DNA from: Clostridiaceae bacterium
GTDB lineage: Bacteria > Bacillota > Clostridia > Saccharofermentanales > DTU023
Assembly: GCA_012511185.1 (NCBI GenBank)
Contig: JAAZGN010000109.1
Coordinates: 1-6,295 of the forward strand
Length of the DNA: 6,295 nucleotides
Reading direction: 5' to 3'
Positions within the stretch are counted from its first letter, which is position 1; each line of letters begins with the position of its first letter. Of this stretch, positions 1 to 6,184 are shown piece by piece. Both the position numbers and the translations under genes were made by a program. The notes under the pieces are model-generated. The model searched no databases. It had not been told where the DNA came from and saw only the letters and a program-made list of their open reading frames with translations.

Positions 1-413
1 ATTTAAACGAGGCATCGCTCGTCTTGCGTGTGACCATGGACGGTCTTTCCCTTCTCATGACAGGGGATTTGACAGAAGAAGGTGAACGGGCCATCCTCCG
101 GTCCCGGACGGATTGCTCTGCTGATTTCCTGCATATCGCCCATCACGGTTCCAGTTACTCAAGTTCGACCGCTTTTCTGGAGGCTGCAGGTCCAAGAACC
201 GCCTTGATCTCCGCGGGTCGCAACAACCGCTACGGGCACCCCCACCCCGATGTATTGGACAGGTTGATCGAGCAGGCCATCGAGGTATTCCGGACGGATG
301 AGTGCGGGGCAGTTTTCTTGAAGATCCACCAGGGAAAGGGTAGGATAACAACGTGGCTGACGAATCGGAAACAAGCTATGGTGGAAGCAGGGGAGCATGA
401 TGCCGATCGCTGA
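1..413 (+). CDS. comEC: ComEC C-terminal metallo-hydrolase domain (5' partial)
   Basis: This is the 3' end of comEC, which encodes the membrane channel that carries single-stranded DNA into the cytoplasm during natural transformation. The reading frame is already open at the left edge (codons in phase with base 3), so the real start lies outside the window. Visible residues belong to the C-terminal metallo-beta-lactamase-like domain: an N-E-A-S-L-V-L-R strand at about 6-29, then TGDL, then HHGS near 142-153, and finally a SAGRNNRYGHPHP segment near 212-248. The spacing and order of these motifs are typical of ComEC/Rec2 C-termini. No transmembrane segment is visible because the competence-domain helices lie upstream. 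The stop codon (411-413) overlaps the beginning of holA, so the two are probably co-translated. A stand-alone MBL-fold hydrolase is an alternative if the upstream part lacks the competence domain, but ComEC next to holA is a common Bacillota arrangement. Confidence 0.88.
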   Translation, partial: LNEASLVLRVTMDGLSLLMTGDLTEEGERAILRSRTDCSADFLHIAHHGSSYSSSTAFLEAAGPRTALISAGRNNRYGHPHPDVLDRLIEQAIEVFRTDECGAVFLKIHQGKGRITTWLTNRKQAMVEAGEHDADR

Positions 414-1440
414 CAAATGGATGAGTTACCGTGAAACAGGAAGGGATCTGGAAAGGTCGGTTGACCGTCCCGCCTATATCCTGACGGGTGAAGAGTTGTT
501 TCTGGTCCGGCTGGTGCGCGACCGTATTGTCGCGGCTCTTGTTTCGCCGGGCGCAGAAGCCATGGATCTTGTAAGGATGACAGGTGACGGAAAACCGTCT
601 TCGATTGATACGGTACGCCTGCTGGCGGAGATGGCAACGCCTCCCTTTCTATCGGCCCACAAGGTAATCCTGATCGATCAGAGCGGCTTCTTTTCCACGA
701 CGGCTTCATCGGGAATCCCCCAGGAGTTGGATCAGGCGCTTGTCCGTCCTGCGGATAACTGCCACCTGATCTTTACAGAGGAGTCGGTAAATTCCTCTCA
801 CACCCTGCTTCGCAGGATGAGAAAACAGGGGGCACTTTCAGCCAGGTTTGACCGGCAGACACCCGCCGACCTGCAGACCTGGATCTCCGCCTTATGCAGC
901 CGCGAAAAGTTGCGTATTACCCGGGAAGCCGCAGATTCGCTTACCAGACGCTGTGATTATTCAATGGCCGCGATTTTAAGTGAGCTGACAACCGTCTTCT
1001 TGTATTTTCGATATACCAACCAGGCTGACATCACCCTGGCCCAAATCGATTACTTATGCCGCGATGACCTGACGGGAAAAATTTTTGATCTGACAGACGC
1101 GATCGCGGCCGGCAGAATCGATGAGGCGCTTGAGCGGCTCGATGTACTGCTGGTCCGCAGGGAGGCGCCCTTGTTTATCCAAACCATGCTGGCCCGTCAA
1201 TCACGCGATTTACTGATCGCCAGTGAATGCGTGACAAGTGACCGTATCATTGAAAGCGGCATCACCCAAAGCCAGTTTTTCGCCCGTAAGCTTGCGCGGC
1301 AGGCGAAACGCTTTTCCACGGAAGGCCTGGAAGCCATGATGGAAGATTGCTTTCAGGCAGATATTGCTGTAAAAACAGGAAGAATCGACAGTGAGCAAGC
1401 CCTGGCGATCCTGGTCATAAGAGCTTGCGGAACCGCTTGA
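397..1440 (+). CDS. holA: DNA polymerase III subunit delta
   Basis: HolA is the delta subunit of the clamp loader. It opens the beta sliding clamp so that it can be placed on primed DNA at the replication fork. The 347-residue protein has the usual family length. Near the N-terminus YILTGEELFLV (about 27-37) matches the family's opening strand (Y-x-x-x-G-E/D-E-x-x-L). A PPFLSAHKVILID stretch (about 82-94) is the conserved strand that follows the variable region. The C-terminus (about 320-343) carries the D-x-x-x-K-T-G-R-x-D signature of the helical collar domain. A purine-rich AGGGGAG at 389-395 serves the start. The second of two adjacent ATGs (400) has the better spacing, so the start may be 400 rather than 397. 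The gene overlaps the comEC stop by 17 bases. As usual for delta, no Walker ATPase motif is expected. The rpsT gene that often lies near comEC-holA is not visible here. Confidence 0.93.
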   Translation: MMPIADKWMSYRETGRDLERSVDRPAYILTGEELFLVRLVRDRIVAALVSPGAEAMDLVRMTGDGKPSSIDTVRLLAEMATPPFLSAHKVILIDQSGFFSTTASSGIPQELDQALVRPADNCHLIFTEESVNSSHTLLRRMRKQGALSARFDRQTPADLQTWISALCSREKLRITREAADSLTRRCDYSMAAILSELTTVFLYFRYTNQADITLAQIDYLCRDDLTGKIFDLTDAIAAGRIDEALERLDVLLVRREAPLFIQTMLARQSRDLLIASECVTSDRIIESGITQSQFFARKLARQAKRFSTEGLEAMMEDCFQADIAVKTGRIDSEQALAILVIRACGTA

Positions 1441-1539
1441 CAAGCAGCTTCTCTTTCAATTTTTTGATTTTTTCACTGCGAGGCCGACACGGCTCTTTGG
1501 CCTTGTTTCGCCCGAAAATCGAAGAAAGGTTGAAAAGGA
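1441..1539. other. holA-radC spacer with T-tracts and weak hairpin
   Basis: This 99-base gap separates holA from radC. It has two six-base T runs (1460-1465 and 1468-1473), in the form ATTTTTTG then ATTTTTTC. A small GCTT-GAC-AAGC hairpin (1435-1445) sits on the holA stop codon. A second imperfect hairpin (1480-1495, GAGGCCG-ACA-CGGCTC with one bulged G) is followed by only three T. Neither is a convincing intrinsic terminator: the first hairpin is too short and lies 14 bases from its T-run, and the second lacks a T-tract. An exact TTGACA at 1437-1442 could be a -35 box, but the bases 16-18 positions downstream are only T-rich and match TATAAT poorly. The gap may therefore end the comEC-holA transcript or start the radC one, but the sequence does not settle which. 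Confidence 0.3.
1525..1530 (+). promoter_or_regulatory. Ribosome binding site of radC
   Basis: AAAGGT lies nine bases before the ATG at 1540 and supports that start over ATG 1597. The latter would give a protein beginning closer to the usual MKELPPSERP family start but has no Shine-Dalgarno sequence. A second AGGAG at 1544-1548 precedes an out-of-frame ATG (1550) that opens only a 14-codon ORF. Confidence 0.45.
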
Positions 1540-2268
1540 ATGCAGGAGAATGGACCAAGTGATCAGAGCAGAAATGCTGAGACTGTCTCCTTGACCATGA
1601 AGGAATTACCCCCATCCGAAAGACCTTATGAAAAGGCGGAAGGAAGGGGAGTCGGAACACTGGGCCACGCTGAATTGCTGGCCATCGTCCTGACATCGGG
1701 GCGGAGCGGGGAGACCGCTCTTCAGATAGCCCAGAAGATACTTGTGAAAAGTGATGGGCTGAAAGGGCTGCTCGATATGAGCCCGCAGGAGCTTCGGGAG
1801 ATTCCGGGCATCGGGCGGGTCAAGGCGGTCCGGTTGCTTGCGGCTGTCGAACTCGGCCAGCGCGCGGTCGCGGATCGTCGTGCGGAGGTCAGGGTGCAGG
1901 CCCAGGGTCCGGACGATGTGATCCGGCATGTGGAGGCGGCCATGCGGTATCTGCCCAGGGAAGAGTTTCATGTCCTCCTGCTCGACACACGGAACCGGGT
2001 CATCAAGACGGTCCGGATCTCACAAGGAGGCCTTGCGGCAGCTGTCATCCACCCGCGCGATATTTTCCGCGAAGCGGTCAAGGCAAATGCGGCCGCCATT
2101 GTCCTTGTTCACAATCATCCGAGCGGTGACTCGTCACCGTCACAGGCGGACATCGAATCCACCAGGAAGTTTACTGAACTGGGAAAAATGATGGGAATTC
2201 CCGTACTTGACCATGTCATTGTAGGGGCGGAATCATCTTCAAGTTTCAGCAGGTTGGGGCTTTGCTAG
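1540..2268 (+). CDS. radC: RadC family JAB-domain protein (UPF0758)
   Basis: RadC is a widespread JAB/MPN-fold protein. The old name refers to DNA repair, but its biochemical role is not settled, so a repair function should not be assumed. The 242-residue product has the full architecture: a LPPSERPYEK segment (about 23-32), a GxAELLAIVL helix (about 42-51), a helix-hairpin-helix region with REIPGIGRVKA (about 86-96), and the JAB domain from about 130 on. The JAMM-type metal site is intact: HNHPSG has H191 and H193, D204 lies in PSQAD, and a candidate upstream Glu is in REEFHVLLLD (about 140-149). The C-terminus LDHVIVG is also typical. The protein carries about 19 residues ahead of the usual family start, and their value depends on the start choice (1540 versus 1597). 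In many Clostridia radC lies directly upstream of the mre operon, as here, although mreB is missing between them. Confidence 0.93.
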   Translation: MQENGPSDQSRNAETVSLTMKELPPSERPYEKAEGRGVGTLGHAELLAIVLTSGRSGETALQIAQKILVKSDGLKGLLDMSPQELREIPGIGRVKAVRLLAAVELGQRAVADRRAEVRVQAQGPDDVIRHVEAAMRYLPREEFHVLLLDTRNRVIKTVRISQGGLAAAVIHPRDIFREAVKANAAAIVLVHNHPSGDSSPSQADIESTRKFTELGKMMGIPVLDHVIVGAESSSSFSRLGLC

Positions 2269-2332
2269 CTGGAGCCTGCAACAGATTATGCTAAACTGAT
2301 TCCGTCATTGGATGACCCCGTGGGAGGATCCA
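2269..2332 (+). promoter_or_regulatory. radC-mreC spacer with a weak candidate promoter
   Basis: This short gap contains TATGCT (2287-2292), a four-of-six match to a sigma-A -10 box. The best upstream partner is TTGCTA (2262-2267), which overlaps the radC stop and gives a 19-base spacer, longer than ideal. No intrinsic terminator is seen after radC, so read-through from radC into mreC is at least as likely as a separate promoter. Confidence 0.2.
2322..2327 (+). promoter_or_regulatory. Ribosome binding site deciding the mreC start
   Basis: GGGAGG lies five bases upstream of the TTG at 2333. The in-frame ATG at 2312 is upstream of this site and has no Shine-Dalgarno sequence of its own, so the non-ATG start is preferred. 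A second site, AAAGGAG (2338-2344), lies nine bases before an in-frame GTG at 2354, so a still shorter protein is possible. Confidence 0.55.
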
Positions 2333-3205
2333 TTGAGAAAGGAGCGCCAGCCTGTGAAACGACGCGGCCCCAGAGTCATGCTTATCGTTCTTGTAACGGT
2401 CGCGCTTCTGGCGGCCTTTATCCTGACAGCGCTTCCGGGGACGACCCGCTCCCGTATCGGTGATTATTTCGGCGGGACTTTCGATCCCCTTGTTTCTGGT
2501 TTTCAGAAAGGTTATTCAGTAATGCGGGGTTACTTCGGCGCTGTCAGTGAAAACAAAAGACTGCGCCTTCAAATTGAGGAACTGGAAGAAGAAAAAGCCA
2601 AGCTCAACTTACAAATACTTCAAAACCTCAATAAACTGCGGGCCTACGACGAACTGAAAGAAGCACTGAAGTTAACCACTGTTTTTGAAGACAAGGAAAT
2701 TCATGGAGCGGCGGTCATCAACCGTGAACTGGGTCAGGCTTTTGACCTGTTGCGGATCAAGGCAGGCCGCTTGAATGGGATCTCGCCCGCAGGAAATCTG
2801 ACGCTGCCCGTCGTCGATCAGAATATGGCCCTGATCGGACGCGTTCATTCTTCCGAACTGGGATCGAGCAAAGTTCTCCCTCTTCTCCATGAGGCCTTTG
2901 CTGTCAGCGCACAGGTAGAAGGCAGCTACCGGTCTTCCTTCCGGGTACGTGGTGATCTCGAGCTGCAGCAACGCGGCTTGTGCCTGGCAGACAATATTGC
3001 AGAGGGAATTCCTGTTCGCGTGGGTGACCGTCTGGTCACTTCGGGTGACAGCGGCATTTATCCGGAGGGGATCCTGATTGGAACTGTGATGGAAACCATC
3101 CCCGATGCAAGCGGTAAGACAATGTCCTGCCTGGTGGCACCGGCGGCTGATTTTGACCATCTCCGTTACGTCTTTGTCCTGGCGGAGCCTGACCATGAAT
3201 CGTGA
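2333..3205 (+). CDS. mreC: Rod shape-determining protein MreC
   Basis: MreC is a bitopic membrane protein that forms an extracellular scaffold for the elongasome and activates PBP2 during lateral wall synthesis. With the TTG start the product has 290 residues. It has a basic cytoplasmic tail (about 1-14, KRRGPR), one transmembrane helix (about 15-34) and a Lys/Glu/Leu-rich coiled coil (about 72-115). Two beta domains follow, containing GAAVINR (about 125-131), MALIGRV (about 165-171) and GDRLVTSGDSGIYPEG (about 231-246), the most conserved MreC motif. ATG 2312 would add seven residues, and GTG 2354 would remove seven. The gene's 3' end overlaps mreD by 11 bases, which indicates coupled translation. 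mreB, normally immediately upstream, is not here. Confidence 0.93.
   Translation: MRKERQPVKRRGPRVMLIVLVTVALLAAFILTALPGTTRSRIGDYFGGTFDPLVSGFQKGYSVMRGYFGAVSENKRLRLQIEELEEEKAKLNLQILQNLNKLRAYDELKEALKLTTVFEDKEIHGAAVINRELGQAFDLLRIKAGRLNGISPAGNLTLPVVDQNMALIGRVHSSELGSSKVLPLLHEAFAVSAQVEGSYRSSFRVRGDLELQQRGLCLADNIAEGIPVRVGDRLVTSGDSGIYPEGILIGTVMETIPDASGKTMSCLVAPAADFDHLRYVFVLAEPDHES
3184..3187 (+). promoter_or_regulatory. Ribosome binding site of mreD
   Basis: GGAG inside the end of mreC lies seven bases before ATG 3195. It favours that start over the upstream in-frame ATG at 3105, which would add 30 residues read from the mreC-coding sequence that do not look like an MreD N-terminus. Confidence 0.5.
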
Positions 3206-3764
3206 AGCCAATCTTGGAAGACGTCTGGCGGTCTATGGTTCCGGCTTTATCTTCCTTGCTCTCCTGCAGCTTATGCTGTCTTTGGACAGCAGTTATCCCA
3301 CACCTGACTTCCTGTTATTATTTCCCCTGCTGGCGGCTTTGTGGACACCAGGCTATGACAGTTTCATTCTGGGCCTTGCCGCGGGTTTTATCCGCGACTA
3401 TGCAGCCGGAAGAGGATACGGCCCGGGTATGCTGTTGGGAATGGTTCTCTGCCTTTGCGGAAATGCACTCGCGCGCGTTGGCTGGAAAAACTATGCCGTC
3501 CGGGGCAGTCTCCTTATCGCGGGCGCGACGGTCGTCCAGGCCTTGACCATGGCGGTTTTCGCCTGGCTGGTCCCCCTTGATCAAAGCTCTTCAACTTTCA
3601 GCACTGCCATAAGGATTGCCCTTTCCCAAGTACCCCTGCAGCTGCTGGCGAATGTGGGGGGAGCTTTGCTGGTAAGTGGCTATTTCTGGCTATGTTTTTT
3701 TCACAAGGCGGACCGGCGGGGAGGGGCCGGATTTGACAATGAGGACAAAGGCGGTGGCTCATGA
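3195..3764 (+). CDS. mreD: Rod shape-determining protein MreD
   Basis: MreD is the small polytopic membrane partner of MreC in the elongasome. From ATG 3195 the product has 189 residues, within the family's usual range. About six hydrophobic segments can be seen, near residues 11-29, 38-50, 56-68, 78-94, 103-126 and 146-168. The family signature is the G-L-A-A-G-F-I-R-D-Y segment (about 60-69), in which a Gly-rich helix ends in an Asp, followed by G-R-G-Y-G. The last 20 residues are hydrophilic and Gly/Asp-rich, probably a cytoplasmic tail. MreD sequences diverge strongly, so the call rests on this motif, the topology and the position between mreC and pbp2. The gene overlaps mreC by 11 bases and pbp2 by 4 (ATGA), so all three are almost certainly translated from one message. 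Confidence 0.88.
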   Translation: MNREANLGRRLAVYGSGFIFLALLQLMLSLDSSYPTPDFLLLFPLLAALWTPGYDSFILGLAAGFIRDYAAGRGYGPGMLLGMVLCLCGNALARVGWKNYAVRGSLLIAGATVVQALTMAVFAWLVPLDQSSSTFSTAIRIALSQVPLQLLANVGGALLVSGYFWLCFFHKADRRGGAGFDNEDKGGGS

Positions 3765-6070
3765 ATGACCAGACCGGTCCGTCCGGGCCACCGGGACCAT
3801 CTTTTCTGCCTGCCGTAACGTTCAGGAAGTCAGAAGGCGCGCAGCCGCCCTCTCTCTTCCCCGGGGGACGGAGGTTCGCGCTTCTGGCCAGCCTGATTAC
3901 CGCCGTCCTGCTGCTCATCATGATACGGACCGGCTCACTGCAGCTCTTTGGCAAACATGACACTTTCATTCCCGAAACCGTCGGCAAGATGAGTGAGATC
4001 ACGCTCGAGGCACCGCGTGGCGATATCGTGGATCGAAACGGGATTCCTCTTGCGGTTTCCGATGCACTTGACCGGGTTGAGCTGGTTTCAACCCAGATGA
4101 CCAACGAGCAATTAAACCGTTTCCTGCTCGATCTGGCTGTCCTTTTTGATGAATACAATTGTGACTTCAACAGCCCATTATTGAAATGGTTTGATTTACC
4201 ACAGGAATACAGGGAAGAAAATCTTCTCACAACTGAAGCAACTCTCCGTTTTGTTTTTCGCCAGTCGCCTGAAGAGATCACCTTCTGGCAGACAGACAAG
4301 GATCTCTTTAATCTGATCGATCGGGACAAGGCGGTCACGGAAAGGCAGAAGCGCCGTATGGTCCGGGATGATCCGGATGAATTTTTTGACTTCCTGCTCG
4401 ATGACTACTTTCAAATCGAGCCGGACCGTGCTTCAGGAAGCAGGCTCTACACGGATGGCGAAGCCTTCCTGATTATGCAGCTTCGTTATCTTCTGCTCGA
4501 AAATAACTGGCTCTTCGTGAGCAGCCAACCCGTTGTTTTAGCTGATGCAGTCCCGGAGGGACTGGCAGCCAGGTTGATTGAACAAAACTACAAATACCCC
4601 GGCGTCGTCGTAACCAAGCATTACCAGAGGCGTTATACAGAGAACAGCCGCTATGTTGGTCATGCGCTCGGATACATGGGCCGGATATCGTCAGCGGAAT
4701 ACAGCCGACTGAAAACAGCCGGCTATGGCATCAACGACATGATCGGTAAAACGGGCGTTGAACAGGCAGCAGAGCGCTATCTTCGTGGCGAAGCCGGAAC
4801 GGAAACACTTTCCTCCTGGTACAGTGAGGATTCGGCCAATCCGGTAACCTTTCCCGGGGAAACCTCGGTAAGGCCCATGGCTGGCAATGAAGTCAAGCTA
4901 ACCATTGATTTGAAATTGCAAAAAGTGGCCCGTGACGAATTGGAACGCAAGATCCTGGAATTCCGGGGAGGCACTCACAAGGACCGGCGGATGGAAGCCC
5001 CGGGCGGCTGTGTCATCGTCCTGGACGCCAAGACAGGTGCCATTCTCGCCAATGCCAACTATCCCGACTATGATCCCGCCGACTTCCTCATGCAGGACAA
5101 GGACCCGGAGGCTGCGGCCCGCGTCACGGACCTGCTGACCGATACCGTTTACAGGCCGTTGCTGAACAGAGGGATCGCAGAGCTCTATACCCCTGGGTCG
5201 ACTTTCAAGCCGGTGACTGCCATGGCTGCCCTGGAAGCTGGAGTTATCACGCCCTACCGCAATGTATTGAAGTGCCGGGGCGTCGAGGAAATCGGCGGCT
5301 TTACCTGGCGTTGTTACGGCTGGCACGGCGACATCGGGCTGACCCGGGCTGTTGTGACCTCCTGCAACCTCTATTTCTTTCAGATTGGAGTAGAGACAGG
5401 GATTGACCGGATCAGTGAGCTTGCCCAGTCGCTTGGACTCGGTGAAATGCCAGGGCTTGATATTGCCGGCGGGTCAGCCGGCGTGCGCCCTTCGCGTGAG
5501 GTTAAAAAGCAACTCAATGCTCAAGCTGAAGACCAGACCTGGTTCATTGCTGATACCTGCCAGACGTCAATCGGGCAGTTCTATAACAGTTACAGCATGG
5601 TTCAAATGGCACGGGCCATTGCAGGGCTTGCTACGAACCGGCTCCCGACACCACACTTCATCAAGGAAATAGTCTCGCCTGAGGGAGAGCTTGTCATCCC
5701 TGAACAAATCGAGTCCATCGAGCTGGGCTTTGATCCCTTGAATGTGGCCGCTTTGCGCGAAAGCATGGTCGCTCTTTCGAAGGAAATGAGCAACCGGACG
5801 GGTGTTCTCCTGCACGATTTTCCGGTACGTGTTGCCTGTAAAACCGGAACCGCGGAATCTTATAACGAAAAGATGGAGCCCATCTCCAATTCCGTTTTCG
5901 TCTGTTACGCGCCAGCGGACGACCCGGAGATCGTCATCGCTCACGCCATCTCGGACGGCGCCTATGGTGAGGATTCGGCGGACAGCTCCTACCGGATATT
6001 GTGCGAATATTTCGGTGTCGAACCCACCCACGCGCGGATGGGTTCGTATGATAATTACAGGGGACGCTAG
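3761..6070 (+). CDS. mrdA: Penicillin-binding protein 2 (elongasome transpeptidase)
   Basis: This is a class B penicillin-binding protein. It cross-links peptidoglycan stem peptides outside the membrane as the transpeptidase of the rod complex. The 769-residue protein has a Pro/Gly-rich cytoplasmic tail, one transmembrane helix (about 39-56) and the pedestal motif APRGDIVDRNG (84-94). A second conserved block runs from RRYTENSRYVGHALGYMG (290-307) to MIGKTGVEQ (327-335), and the transpeptidase domain starts at about 415. All three catalytic motifs are present: STFK with nucleophile S480 and K483, SCN (534-536), and KTG (694-696). About 178 residues, many acidic, lie between the pedestal motif and YPGVVV (about 278), clearly more than in the E. 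coli protein (from memory). This fits the long PBP2 form of Clostridia. Translation is coupled to mreD by ATGA, with an AAAGGCGG ribosome binding site at 3747-3754. SpoVD/PBP3 (division or spore) is the main alternative, but no PASTA repeats are seen and the mreCD context favours PBP2. Confidence 0.93.
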   Translation: MNDQTGPSGPPGPSFLPAVTFRKSEGAQPPSLFPGGRRFALLASLITAVLLLIMIRTGSLQLFGKHDTFIPETVGKMSEITLEAPRGDIVDRNGIPLAVSDALDRVELVSTQMTNEQLNRFLLDLAVLFDEYNCDFNSPLLKWFDLPQEYREENLLTTEATLRFVFRQSPEEITFWQTDKDLFNLIDRDKAVTERQKRRMVRDDPDEFFDFLLDDYFQIEPDRASGSRLYTDGEAFLIMQLRYLLLENNWLFVSSQPVVLADAVPEGLAARLIEQNYKYPGVVVTKHYQRRYTENSRYVGHALGYMGRISSAEYSRLKTAGYGINDMIGKTGVEQAAERYLRGEAGTETLSSWYSEDSANPVTFPGETSVRPMAGNEVKLTIDLKLQKVARDELERKILEFRGGTHKDRRMEAPGGCVIVLDAKTGAILANANYPDYDPADFLMQDKDPEAAARVTDLLTDTVYRPLLNRGIAELYTPGSTFKPVTAMAALEAGVITPYRNVLKCRGVEEIGGFTWRCYGWHGDIGLTRAVVTSCNLYFFQIGVETGIDRISELAQSLGLGEMPGLDIAGGSAGVRPSREVKKQLNAQAEDQTWFIADTCQTSIGQFYNSYSMVQMARAIAGLATNRLPTPHFIKEIVSPEGELVIPEQIESIELGFDPLNVAALRESMVALSKEMSNRTGVLLHDFPVRVACKTGTAESYNEKMEPISNSVFVCYAPADDPEIVIAHAISDGAYGEDSADSSYRILCEYFGVEPTHARMGSYDNYRGR

Positions 6071-6074
6071 GCTC

Positions 6075-6103
6075 TTGTACTCATGGCCCCCTTCGTTTAG
6101 AAT
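6075..6103 (+). promoter_or_regulatory. Candidate sigma-A promoter for the last gene
   Basis: TTGTAC (6075-6080) and TAGAAT (6098-6103) are separated by exactly 17 bases. The -10 box matches TATAAT in five of six positions. The -35 box keeps only the TTG core. Transcription would begin near 6110, so the downstream gene could be expressed independently of the mre operon. This is a pattern match only. Confidence 0.45.
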
Positions 6104-6145
6104 GAACGGTAGCGCTTTAGCTAATGTGTAATAGGAAGAAGGGGG
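6087..6145. repeat. Inverted repeat that could mask a ribosome binding site
   Basis: CCCCCTTC (6087-6094) is the exact reverse complement of GAAGGGGG (6138-6145). In a transcript reading through from pbp2 these could pair as an 8-bp, mostly G-C stem around a 43-base loop. The stem would cover the purine-rich site just before the ATG at 6146. The loop holds a further small TAGC/GCTA hairpin (6110-6123). The left arm lies inside the candidate promoter's spacer, so a transcript from that promoter would lack it. There is no T-run after the stem, so it does not look like a terminator. Confidence 0.4.
6133..6145 (+). promoter_or_regulatory. Strong ribosome binding site of the leader ORF
   Basis: This all-purine run contains AGGA (6133-6136) nine bases before ATG 6146. 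It is the strongest Shine-Dalgarno-like sequence in the pbp2-downstream gap, but it is correctly spaced only for the 12-codon ORF and lies 35 bases from the next gene's ATG at 6181. Confidence 0.5.
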
Positions 6146-6184
6146 ATGCGTCTGCCCAGCAGCGTGTCCGGGTGCGCGGTATGA
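6146..6184 (+). CDS. Possible 12-codon leader peptide
   Basis: This short ORF reads MRLPSSVSGCAV and stops at TGA 6182-6184. That stop overlaps the ATG of the next gene (6181-6183) as ATGA. It is the only start codon well placed for the strong purine-rich site upstream, whereas the next gene's own ATG has only a weak GGGTG before it. The arrangement suggests a leader whose translation delivers ribosomes to the downstream start. The peptide has no run of repeated codons of the kind expected for amino-acid attenuation. Chance is possible for so short an ORF. Confidence 0.35.
   Translation: MRLPSSVSGCAV

Noticed and set aside
24..413. Treating the TTG at 24 as the start of a separate small hydrolase gene
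   Set aside because: The frame is open to the left edge, and the residues before it (N-E-A-S-L-V) continue the conserved ComEC strand, so the gene is truncated by the window.
1480..1495. Intrinsic terminator after holA
   Set aside because: The stem is six base pairs with a bulge and is followed by only three T before GG.
1550..1594. 14-codon ORF with an AGGAG site inside the start of radC
   Set aside because: It is out of frame with radC, very short and has no conserved feature. The AGGAG is probably coincidental, although it could slightly influence radC translation.
1415..1696. 93-codon - strand frame with a Lys-rich C-terminus, considered as a small ribosomal protein such as S20
   Set aside because: The lysines come from the T-tracts read in reverse. 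The pattern does not match S20 or another ribosomal protein, and most of the frame lies antisense to radC.
3105..3194. Upstream ATG as the mreD start
   Set aside because: It would add 30 residues read out of frame from mreC, and ATG 3195 has a GGAG at the right distance and begins a normal MreD N-terminus.
2672..3211. 179-codon open frame on the - strand inside mreC
   Set aside because: It is antisense to the conserved MreC beta domains, and its translation has no family motif.
3598..4338. 246-codon open frame on the - strand across mreD and pbp2
   Set aside because: It lies antisense to two clearly conserved genes, is rich in Ser/Arg as expected of a shadow frame, and shows no recognisable domain.
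6124..6180. ATG 6124 as the start of the methylglyoxal-synthase-like gene
   Set aside because: It has no ribosome binding site, and the extra 19 residues have no counterpart in the family, whereas 6181 aligns with the family start.
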